Assembly (NCBI GenBank): GCA_023634235.1
Contig: JAMKCF010000071.1
Coordinates: 310,001-374,000 of the forward strand
Reading direction: 5' to 3'
Source: Pisaster brevispinus
Taxonomy: Eukaryota; Echinodermata; Asteroidea; Forcipulatida; Asteriidae
Length of the DNA: 64,000 nt
The notes below the pieces were generated by a model. That model was not told where the DNA came from. It searched no databases and was given only the letters and a program-made list of their open reading frames with translations. Each line of letters starts with the position of its first letter. The stretch's first letter is position 1. Both the position numbers and the translations under genes were made by a program. Below are positions 1 through 11,178 of this stretch, in pieces.

Positions 1-3000
1 GCGGCCTGGATGTTAGGCCCACCCCTAAGAAAAATTGAAAAAAAAAAAAAAAAAAAAAAACCCACAAGCAAGGTCGTGCCGGCAGGGGTCATGGCCCAAA
101 ATAAAAGTGCGGTGAATTTGGGAATAACTCCTGATCTAGGAGGGCTAGAGGGATGATTTTTTGGCCTGACTCTGCCTTAGGTATCCCTGCATCCGAAAAT
201 TAGACTTGTACGGCCGTTGCGGGTAGGCTTCACACCGGAAAAGACCAGCAAGCGGGGACACTCCGAAAACATCAACGTGATTTTGCTGTAAAAAGACACA
301 AATACAAAATAAGGAGGGTCACATCACCCCCAGGGCAATATCGAATCTGCACAATTTTAGTACCACTGTAAAGCCCGTTTCAAGGGCTCCCTATCCCGTG
401 AGTTTGGGGTCGCTGACGATTCTGTAGGCGAGGCGAGCGGCCTGGATGTTAGGCCTACCCCTAAGAAAAACTGAAAAAAAATATAAAAAAAACCCAGAAG
501 CAAGGTCGTGCGGGCAGGGGTCAAGGCCCAAAATAAAAGTGCGGTGAATTTGGGAATAACTCCCGATCTAGGAGGGCTAGAGGGATGACTTTTTGGCCTG
601 ACTCTGCCTTAGGTATCCCTGCATCCGAAAATTAGACTTTTACGGCCGTTGCGGGCAGGCTTCACACCGGAAAAGACCAGCAAGCGGGGACACTCCGAAA
701 GCCCCGCAAAACATCAACGTGATTTTGCTGTAAAAAGACACAAATACAAAATAAGGAGGGTCACATCACCCCCAAGGCAATATCGAATCTGCACAATTTT
801 AGTACCACTGTAAAGCCCGTTTCAAGGGCTCCCTCTCCCGTGAGTTTGGGGTCGCTGACGATTCTGTAGGCGAGGCGAGCGGCCTGGATGTTAGGCCTAC
901 CCCTTAGAGAAATAGGAAAACAAAAACCAGGGGTAATGGCCCAAAATAAAAGTGCGGTGATTTTGGGAATAAGTCCCGATCTAGGAGGGCTAGAGAGATG
1001 ATTTTTTTACCTGACTCTGCCTTAGGTATCCCTGCATCCGAAAATTAGACTTTTACGGCCGTTGCGGGCAGGCTTCACACCGGAAAAGACCAGCAAGCGG
1101 GGACACTCCGAAAGCCCCGCAAAACATCAACGTGATTTTGCTGTAAAAAGACACAAATACAAAATAAGGAGGGTCACATCACCCCCAGGGCAATATCGAA
1201 TCTGCACAATTTTAGTACCACTGTAAAGCCCGTTTCAAGGGCTCCCTCTCCCGTGAGTTTGGGGTCGCTGACGATTCTGTAGGCGAGGCGAGCGGCCTGG
1301 ATGTTAGGCCCACCCCTTAGAGAAATAGGAAAACAAAAACCAGGGGTAATGGCCGAAAATAAAAGTGCGGTGATTTTGGGAATAAGTCCCGATCTAGGAG
1401 GGCTAGAGAGATGATTTTTTTACCTGACTCTGCCTTAGGTATCTCTGCATTTGAAAATTAGACTTTTACGGCCGTTGCGGGCAGGCTTCACACCGGAAAA
1501 GACCAGCAAGCGGGGACACTCCGAAAGCCCCCAAAACATCAACTTGATTTTGCTGTAAAGAGACACAAATACAAAATAAGGAGGGTCACATCACCCCCAG
1601 GGCAATATCGAATCTGCACAATTTTAGTACCACTGTAAAGCCCGTTTCAAGGGCTCCCTCTCCCGTGAGTTTGGGGTTGCTGACGATTCTGTAGGCGAGG
1701 CGAGCGGCCTGGATGTTAGGCCTACCCCTTAGAGAAATAGGAAAACAAAAACCAGGGGTAATGGCCCAAAATAAAAGTGCGGTGATTTTGGGAATAAGTC
1801 CCGATCTAGGAGGGCTAGAGAGATGATTGTTTTACCTGACTCTGCCTTAGGTATCCCTGCATCCGAAAATTAGACTTTTACGGCCGTTGCGGGCAGGCTT
1901 CACACCGAGAAAAGACCAGCAAGCGGGGACACTCCGAAAGCCCCCCAAAACATCAACTTGATTTTGCTGTAAAAAGACACAAATACAAAATAAGGAGGGT
2001 CACATCACCCCAGGGCAATATCGAATCTGCACAATTTTAGTACCACTGTAAAGCCCGTTTCAAGGGCTCCCTCTCCCGTGAGTTTGGGGTCGCTGACGAT
2101 TCTGTAGGCGAGGCGAGCGGCCTGGATGTTAGGCCTACCCCTAAGAAAAATTGAAAAAAAAAAAAAAAAAAAAAACCCAGAAGCAAGGTCGTGCCGGCAG
2201 GGGTCATGGCCCAAAATAAAAGTGCGGTGAATTTGAGAATAACTCCCGATCTAGGAGGGCTAGAGGGATGATTTTTTGGCCTGACTCTGCCTTAGGTATC
2301 CCTGCATCCGAAAATTAGACTTTTACGGCCGTTGCGGGCAGGCTTCCCACCGGAAAAGACCAGCAAGCGGGGACACTCCGAAAGCCCCGCAAAACATCAA
2401 CGTGATTTTGCTGTAAAAAGACACAAATACAAAATAAGGAGGGTCACATCACCCCCAGGGCAATATCGAATATGCACAATTTTAGTACCACTGTAAAGCC
2501 CGTTTCAAGGGCTCCCTCTCCCGTGAGTTTGGGGTCGCTGACGATTCTGTAGGCGAGGCGAGTGGCCTGGATGTTAGGCCCACCCCTTAGAGAAATAGGA
2601 AAACAAAAACCAGGGGTAATGGCCCAAAATAAAAGTGCGGTGAATTTGGGAATAACTCCCGATCTAGGAGGGCTAGAGGGATGATTTTTTGGCCTGACTC
2701 TGCCTTAGGTATCCCTGCATCCGAAAATTAGACTTTTACGGCCGTTGCGGGCAGGCTTCACACCGGAAAAGACCAGCAAGCGGGGACACTCCGAAAGCCC
2801 CGCAAAACATCAACGTGATTTTGCTGTAAAAAGACACAAATACAAAATAAGGAGGGTCACATCACCCCCAGGGCAATATTGAATCTGCACAATTTTAGTA
2901 CCACTGTAAAGCCCGTTTCAAGGGCTCCCTCTCCCGTGAGTTTGGGGTCGCTGACGATTCTGTAGGCGAGGCGAGCGGCCTGGATGTTAGGCCCACCCCT

Positions 3001-3387
3001 TAGAGAAATAGGAAAACAAAAACCAGGGGTAATGGCCCAAAATAAAAGTGCGGTGATTTTGGGAATAAGTCCCGATCTAGGAGGGCTAGAGAGATGATTT
3101 TTTTACCTGACTCTGCCTTAGGTATCCCTGCATCCGAAAATTAGACTTTTACGGCCGTTGCGGGCATGCTTCACACCGGAAAAGACCAGCAAGCGGGGAC
3201 ACTCCGAAAGCCCCCCAAAACATCAACTTGATTTTGCTGTAAAAAGACACAAATACAAAATAAGGAGGGTCACATCACCCCCAGGGCAATATCGAATCTG
3301 CACAATTTTAGTACCACTGTAAAGCCCGTTTCAAGGACTCCCTCTCCCGTGAGTTTGGGGTCGCTGACGATTCTGTAGGCAAGGCGA
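1..3387 (+). repeat. Array sub-block: mixed order A A B B B A B B
   Basis: Monomer starts are 1, 437, 879, 1292, 1704, 2117, 2562 and 2975. The first monomer begins exactly at the anchor, so the window edge coincides with a monomer start. It has a 10-bp deletion near 268-270, where CTCCGAAA joins directly to ACATCAACG between short A runs. Monomers 879 and 1704 have class B bodies but the class A CCTACC at the hairpin exit, which is a sign of exchange close to the A/B boundary. No gene is present. Confidence 0.85.
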
Positions 3388-6300
3388 GCGGCCTGGATGT
3401 AAGGCCTACCCCTAAGAAAAAATTGAAAAAAAAAAAAAAAAAAACCCAGAAGCAAGGTCGTGCCGGCAGGGGTCATGGCCGAAAATAAAAGTGCGGTGAA
3501 TTTGAGAATAACTCCCGATCTAAGAGGGCTAGAGGGATGATTTTTTGGCCTGACTCTGCCTTAGGTATCCCTGCATCCGAAAATTAGACTTTTACGGCCG
3601 TTGCGGGCAGGCTTTACACCTGAAAAGACCAGCAAGCGGGGACACTCCGAAAGCCCCGCAAAACATCAACGTGATTTTGCTGTTAAAAGACACAAATACA
3701 AAATAAGGAGGGTCACATCACCCCCAGGGCAATATCGAATCTGCACAATTTTAATACCACTGTAAAGCCCGTTTCAAGGGCTCCCTTTCCCGTGAGTTTG
3801 GGGTCGCTGACGATTCTGTAGGCGAGGCGAGCGGCCTGGATGTTAGGCCCACCCCTTAGAGAAATAGGAAAACAAAAACAAGGGGTAATGGCCCAAAATA
3901 AAAGTGCGGTGATTTTGGGAATAAGTCCCGATCTAGGAGGGCTAGAGAGATGATTTTTTTACCTGACTCTGCCTTAGGTATCCCTGCATCCAAAAATTAG
4001 ACTTTTACGGCCGTTGCGGGCAGGCTTCACACCGGAAAAGACCAGCAAGCGGGGACACTCCGAAAGCCCCCCAAAACATCAACTTGATTTTGCTGTAAAA
4101 AGACACAAATACAAAATAAGGAGGGTCACATCACCCCCAGGGCAATATCGAATCTGCACAATTTTAGTACCACTGTAAAGCCCGTTTCAAGGGCTCCCTC
4201 TCCCGTGAGTTCGGGGTTGCTGACGATTCTGTAGGCGAGGCGAGCGGCCTGGATGTAAAGGCCTACCCCTAAGAAAAATTGAAAAAAAAAAAAAAAAAAA
4301 AAAACCCAGAAGCAAGGTCGTGCCGGCAGGGGTCATGGCCCAAAATAAAAGTGCGGTGAATTTGGGAATAACTCCCGATCTAGGAGGGCTAGAGGGATGA
4401 TTTTTTGGCCTGACTCTGCCTTAGGTATCCCTGCATCCGAAAATTAGACTTTTACGGCCGTTGCGAGCAGGCTTCACACCGGAAAAGACCAGCAAGCGGG
4501 GACACTCCGAAAGCCCCGCAAAACATCAACGTGATTTTGCTGTAAAAAGACACAAATACAAAATAAGGAGGGTCACATCACCCCAGGGCAATATCGAATC
4601 TGCACAATTTTAGTACCACTGTAAAGCCCGTTTCAAGGGCTCCCTCTCCCGTGAGTTTGGGGTCGCTGACGATTCTGTAGGCGAGGCGAGCGGCCTGGAT
4701 GTTAGGCCTACCCCTAAGAAAAATTGAAAAAAAAAAAAAAAAAAAAAACCCAGAAGCAAGGTCGTGCCGGCAGGGGTCATGGCCCAAAATAAAAGTGCGG
4801 TGAATTTGAGAATAACTCCCGATCTAGGAGGGCTAGAGGGATGATTTTTTGGCCTGACTCTGCCTTAGGTATCCCTGCATCCGAAAATTAGACTTTTACG
4901 GCCGTTGCGGGCAGGCTTCACACCGGAAAAGACCAGCAAGCGGGGACACTCCGAAAGCCCCGCAAAACATCAACGTGATTTTGCTGTAAAAAGACACAAA
5001 TACAAAATAAGGAGGGTCACATCACCCCCAGGGCAATATCGAATCTGCACAATTTTAGTACCACTGTAAAGCCCGTTTCAAGGGCTCCCTCTCCCGTGAG
5101 TTTGGGGTCGCTGACGATTCTGTAGGCGAGGCGAGCGGCCTGGATGTTAGGCCCACCCCTTAGAGAAATAGGAAAACAAAAACCAGGGGTAATGGCCCAA
5201 AATAAAAGTGCGGTGATTTTGGGAATAAGTCCCGATCTAGGAGGGCTAGAGAGATGATTTTTTTTACCTGACTCTGCCTTAGGTATCCCTGCATCCGAAA
5301 ATTAGACTTTTATGGCCGTTGCGGGCAGGCTTCACACCGGAAAAGACCAGCAAGCGGGGACACTCCGAAAGCCCCCCAAAACATCAACTTGATTTTGCTG
5401 TAAAAAGACACAAATACAAAATAAGGAGGGTCACATCACCCCCAGGGCAATATCGAATCTGCACAATTTTAGTACCACTGTAAAGCCCGTTTCAAGGGCT
5501 CCCTCTCCCGTGAGTTTGGGGTTGCTGACGATTCTGTAGGCGAGGCGAGCGGCCTGGATGTTAGGCCTACCCCTAAGAAAAATTGAAAAAAACAAAACAA
5601 AAAAAAAACCCAGAAGCAAGGTCGTGCCGGCAGGGGTCATGGCCCAAAATAAAAGTGCGGTGAATTTGGGAATAACTCCCGATCTAGGAGGGCTAGAGGG
5701 ATGATTTTTTGGCCTGACTCTGCCTTAGGTATCCCTGCATCCGAAAATTAGACTTTTACGGCCGTTGCGGGCAGGCTTCACACCGGAAAAGACCAGCAAG
5801 CGGGGACACTCCGAAAGCCCCGCAAAACATCAACGTGATTTTGCTGTTAAAAGACACAAATACAAAATAAGGAGGGTCACATCACCCCCAGGGCAATATC
5901 GAATCTGCACAATTTTAATACCACTGTAAAGCCCGTTTCAAGGGCTCCCTTTCCCGTGAGTTTGGGGTCGCTGACGATTCTGTAGGCGAGGCGAGCGGCC
6001 TGGATGTTAGGCCCACCCCTTAGAGAAATAGGAAAACAAAAACAAGGGGTAATGGCCCAAAATAAAAGTGCGGTGATTTTGGGAATAAGTCCCGATCTAG
6101 GAGGGCTAGAGAGATGATTTTTTTACCTGACTCTGCCTTAGGTATCCCTGCATCCAAAAATTAGACTTTTACGGCCGTTGCGGGCATGCTTCACACCGGA
6201 AAAGACCAGCAAGCGGGGACACTCCGAAAGCCCCCCAAAACATCAACTTGATTTTGCTGTAAAAAGACACAAATACAAAATAAGGAGGGTCACATCACCC

Positions 6301-9300
6301 CCAGGGCAATATCGAATCTGCACAATTTTAGTACCACTGTAAAGCCCGTTTCAAGGACTCCCTCTCCCGTGAGTTTGGGGTCGCTGACGATTCTGTAGGC
6401 AAGGCGAGCGGCCTGGATGTAAGGCCTACCCCTAAGAAAAAATTGAAAAAAAAAAAAAAAAAAACCCAGAAGCAAGGTCGTGCCGGCAGGGGTCATGGCC
6501 GAAAATAAAAGTGCGGTGAATTTGAGAATAACTCCCGATCTAAGAGGGCTAGAGGGATGATTTTTTGGCCTGACTCTGCCTTAGGTATCCCTGCATCCGA
6601 AAATTAGACTTTTACGGCCGTTGCGGGCAGGCTTCACACCTGAAAAGACCAGCAAGCGGGGACACTCCGAAAGCCCCGCAAAACATCAACGTGATTTTGC
6701 TGTTAAAAGACACAAATACAAAATAAGGAGGGTCACATCACCCCCAGGGCAATATCGAATCTGCACAATTTTAATACCACTGTAAAGCCCGTTTCAAGGG
6801 CTCCCTTTCCCGTGAGTTTGGGGTCGCTGACGATTCTGTAGGCGAGGCGAGCGGCCTGGATGTTAGGCCCACCCCTTAGAGAAATAGGAAAACAAAAACA
6901 AGGGGTAATGGCCCAAAATAAAAGTGCGGTGATTTTGGGAATAAGTCCCGATCTAGGAGGGCTAGAGAGATGATTTTTTTACCTGACTCTGCCTTAGGTA
7001 TCCCTGCATCCAAAAATTAGACTTTTACGGCCGTTGCGGGCAGGCTTCACACCGGAAAAGACCAGCAAGCGGGGACACTCCGAAAGCCCCCCAAAACATC
7101 AACTTGATTTTGCTGTAAAAAGACACAAATACAAAATAAGGAGGGTCACATCACCCCCAGGGCAATATCGAATCTGCACAATTTTAGTACCACTGTAAAG
7201 CCCGTTTCAAGGGCTCCCTCTCCCGTGAGTTCGGGGTTGCTGACGATTCTGTAGGCGAGGCGAGCGGCCTGGATGTAAAGGCCTACCCCTAAGAAAAATT
7301 GAAAAAAAAAAAAAAAAAAAAAAAACCCAGAAGCAAGGTCGTGCCGGCAGGGGTCATGGCCCAAAATAAAAGTGCCGTGAATTTGGGAATAACTCCCGAT
7401 CTAGGAGGGCTAGAGGGATGATTTTTTGGCCTGACTCTGCCTTAGGTATCCCTGCATCCGAAAATTAGACTTTTACGGCCGTTGCGGGCAGGCTTCACAC
7501 CGGAAAAGACCAGCAAGCGGGGACACTCCGAAAGCCCCGCAAAACATCAACGTGATTTTGCTGTAAAAAGACACAAATACAAAATAAGGAGGGTCACATC
7601 ACCCCCAGGGCAATATCGAATCTGCACAATTTTAGTACCACTGTAAAGCCCGTTTCAAGGGCTCCCTCTCCCGTGAGTTTGGGGTCGCTGACGATTCTGT
7701 AGGCGAGGCGAGCGGCCTGGATGTTAGGCCTACCCCTAAGAAAAATTGAAAAAAAAAAAAAAAAAAAAAAAAACCCAGAAGCAAGGTCGTGCCGGCAGGG
7801 GTCATGGCCCAAAATAAAAGTGCGGTGAATTTGGGAATAACTCCCGATCTAGGAGGGCTAGAGAGATGATTTGTTGGCCTGACTCTGCCTTAGGTATCCC
7901 TGCATCCGAAAATTAGACTTTTACGGCCGTTGCGGGCAGGCTTCACACCGGAAAAGACCAGCAAGCGGGGACACTCCGAAAGCCCCGCAAAACATCAACG
8001 TGATTTTGCTGTAAAAAGACACAAATACAAAATAAGGAGGGTCACATCACCCCCAGGGCAATATCGAATCTGCACAATTTTAGTACCACTGTAAAGCCCG
8101 TTTCAAGGGCTCCCTCTCCCGTGAGTTTGGGGTCGCTGACGATTCTGTAGGCGAGGCGAGCGGCCTGGATGTTAGGCCCACCCCTTAGAGAAATAGGAAA
8201 ACAAAAACCAGGGGTAATGGCCCAAAATAAAAGTGCGGTGATTTTGGGAATAAGTCCCGATCTAGGAGGGCTAGAGAGATGATTTTTTTTACCTGACTCT
8301 GCCTTAGGTATCCCTGCATCCGAAAATTAGACTTTTATGGCCGTTGCGGGCAGGCTTCACACCGGAAAAGACCAGCAAGCGGGGACACTCCGAAAGCCCC
8401 CCAAAACATCAACTTGATTTTGCTGTAAAAAGACACAAATACAAAATAAGGAGGGTCACATCACCCCCAGGGCAATATCGAATCTGCACAATTTTAGTAC
8501 CACTGTAAAGCCCGTTTCAAGGGCTCCCTCTCCCGTGAGTTTGGGGTTGCTGACGATTCTGTAGGCGAGGCGAGCGGCCTGGATGTTAGGCCTACCCCTA
8601 AGAAAAATTGAAAAAAAAAAAACAAAAAAAAAACCCAGAAGCAAGGTCGTGCCGGCAGGGGTCATGGCCCAAAATAAAAGTGCGGTGAATTTGGGAATAA
8701 CTCCCGATCTAGGAGGGCTAGAGGGATGATTTTTTGGCCTGACTCTGCCTTAGGTATCCCTGCATCCGAAAATTAGACTTTTACGGCCGTTGCGGGCAGG
8801 CTTCACACCGGAAAAGACCAGCAAGCGGGGACACTCCGAAAGCCCCGCAAAACATCAACGTGATTTTGCTGTAAAAAGACACAAATACAAAATAAGGAGG
8901 GTCACATCACCACCAGGGCAATATCGAATCTGCACAATTTTAGTACCACTGTAAAGCCCGTTTCAAGGGCTCCCTCTCCCGTGAGTTTGGGGTCGCTGAC
9001 GATTCTGTAGGCGAGGCGAGCGGCCTGGATGTTAGGCCTACCCCTAAGAAAAATTGAAAAAAAAAAAAAAAAAAAAAAAAAACCCAGAAGCAAGGTCGTG
9101 CCGGCAGGGGTCATGGCCCAAAATAAAAGTGCGGTGAATTTGGGAATAACTCCCGATCTAGGAGGGCTAGAGGGATGATTTTTTGGCCTGACTCTGCCTT
9201 AGGTATCCCTGCATCCGAAAATTAGACTTTTACGGCCGTTGCGGGCAGGCTTCACACCGGAAAAGACCAGCAAGCGGGGACACTCCGAAAGCCCCGCAAA

Positions 9301-10777
9301 ACATCAACGTGATTTTGCTGTTAAAAGACACAAATACAAAATAAGGAGGGTCACATCACCCCCAGGGCAATATCGAATCTGCACAATTTTAGTACCACTG
9401 TAAAGCCCGTTTCAAGGGCTCCCTCTCCCGTGAGTTTGGGGTCGCTGACGATTCTGTAGGCGAGGCGAGCGGCCTGGATGTTAGGCCTACCCCTAAGAAA
9501 AATTGAAAAAAAAAAAAAAAAAAAAAAAAACCCAGAAGCAAGGTCGTGCCGGCAGGGGTCATGGCCCAAAATAAAAGTGCGGTGAATTTGGGAATAACTC
9601 CCGATCTAGGAGGGCTAGAGGGATGATTTTTTGGCCTGACTCTGCCTTAGGTATCCCTGCATCCGAAAATTAGACTTTTACGGCCGTTGCGGGCAGGCTT
9701 CACACCGGAAAAGACCAGCAAGCGGGGACACTCCGAAAGCCCCGCAAAACATCAACGTGATTTTGCTGTTAAAAGACACAAATACAAAATAAGGAGGGTC
9801 ACATCACCCCCAGGGCAATATCGAATCTGCACAATTTTAATACCACTGTAAAGCCCGTTTCAAGGGCTCCCTTTCCCGTGAGTTTGGGGTCGCTGACGAT
9901 TCTGTAGGCGAGGCGAGCGGCCTGGATGTTAGGCCCACCCCTTAGAGAAATAGGAAAACAAAAACAAGGGGTAATGGCCCAAAATAAAAGTGCGGTGATT
10001 TTGGGAATAAGTCCCGATCTAGGAGGGCTAGAGAGATGATTTTTTTACCTGACTCTGCCTTAGGTATCCCTGCATCCAAAAATTAGACTTTTACGGCCGT
10101 TGCGGGCAGGCTTCACACCGGAAAAGACCAGCAAGCGGGGACACTCCGAAAGCCCCCCAAAACATCAACTTGATTTTGCTGTAAAAAGACACAAATACAA
10201 AATAAGGAGGGTCACATCACCCCCAGGGCAATATCGAATCTGCACAATTTTAGTACCACTGTAAAGCCCGTTTCAAGGGCTCCCTCTCCCGTGAGTTCGG
10301 GGTTGCTGACGATTCTGTAGGCGAGGCGAGCGGCCTGGATGTAAAGGCCTACCCCTAAGAAAAATTGAAAAAAAAAAAAAAAAAAAAAAAACCCAGAAGC
10401 AAGGTCGTGCCGGCAGGGGTCATGGCCCAAAATAAAAGTGCGGTGAATTTGGGAATAACTCCCGATCTAGGAGGGCTAGAGGGATGATTTTTTGGCCTGA
10501 CTCTGCCTTAGGTATCCCTGCATCCGAAAATTAGACTTTTACGGCCGTTGCGGGCAGGCTTCACACCGGAAAAGACCAGCAAGCGGGGACACTCCGAAAG
10601 CCCCGCAAAACATCAACGTGATTTTGCTGTAAAAAGACACAAATACAAAATAAGGAGGGTCACATCACCCCCAGGGCAATATCGAATCTGCACAATTTTA
10701 GTACCACTGTAAAGCCCGTTTCAAGGGCTCCCTCTCCCGTGAGTTTGGGGTCGCTGACGATTCTGTAGGCGAGGCGA
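3388..10777 (+). repeat. Seven-monomer higher-order repeat of about 3.02 kb, two copies plus part of a third
   Basis: Monomer order A B A A B A B from 3388 to 6407 (3020 bp) repeats from 6408. Diagnostic variants recur at matching places: GTAAGGCC with AAGAAAAAATTG at 3388 and 6408; ACAAAAACAAGGGG at 3831 and 6851; GTAAAGGCC at 4244 and 7264; eight T residues and TTTTATGGCC in the B monomers at 5135 and 8160. The GTAAAGGCC monomer and the ACAAAAACAAGGGG monomer before it occur a third time at 10330 and 9917, offset 3066 bp, where an extra monomer or exchange has changed the spacing. Confidence 0.85.
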
Positions 10778-10779
10778 GC

Positions 10780-10796
10780 GGCCTGGATGTTAGGCC
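10780..10796 (+). repeat. Hairpin at monomer start (GGCCT/AGGCC), representative copy
   Basis: GGCCT, a 7-base loop GGATGTT, then AGGCC gives a perfect 5-bp stem. It recurs at the start of nearly every monomer. In most class B copies the sequence continues AGGCCC instead of AGGCCT, and the stem is kept. Variants that break it are rare, for example GGTCT near 11669 and GTCCT near 19783. The stem is short, so any structural role is only a possibility. Confidence 0.6.
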
Positions 10797-11161
10797 TACC
10801 CCTAAGAAAAATTGAAAAAAAAAAAAAAAAAAAAAAAAAACCCAGAAGCAAGGTCGTGCCGGCAGGGGTCATGGCCCAAAATAAAAGTGCGGTGAATTTG
10901 GGAATAACTCCCGATCTAGGAGGGCTAGAGGGATGATTTTTTGGCCTGACTCTGCCTTAGGTATCCCTGCATCCGAAAATTAGACTTTTACGGCCGTTGC
11001 GGGCAGGCTTCACACCGGAAAAGACCAGCAAGCGGGGACACTCCGAAAGCCCCGCAAAACATCAACGTGATTTTGCTGTTAAAAGACACAAATACAAAAT
11101 AAGGAGGGTCACATCACCCCCAGGGCAATATCGAATCTGCACAATTTTAGTACCACTGTAA

Positions 11162-11178
11162 AGCCCGTTTCAAGGGCT
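11162..11178 (+). repeat. Hairpin AGCCC/GGGCT, representative copy
   Basis: AGCCC, a 7-base loop GTTTCAA, then GGGCT forms a 5-bp stem, repeated in nearly every monomer about 60 bp before the next monomer start. A common variant has TTTCTAAGGCT instead (for example near 50534, 53528, 55661, 57791 and 58617), which weakens the stem. It resembles a tRNA T-arm in stem and loop size, but the loop lacks TTCRA in the correct phase and there is no partner A box, so I do not call a Pol III promoter or tRNA relic. Confidence 0.5.

Noticed and set aside
3270..3290. AGGAGGGT before each spurious frame as a ribosome binding site
   Set aside because: GGAGGGTCACATCACC is part of every monomer in fixed position and no credible start codon or coding frame follows it. 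The context is eukaryotic satellite.
11162..11178. tRNA or SINE origin of the monomer (T-arm-like hairpin)
   Set aside because: The stem and loop sizes fit, but the loop is GTTTCAA with no in-phase TTCRA, and no A box or cloverleaf can be drawn upstream.
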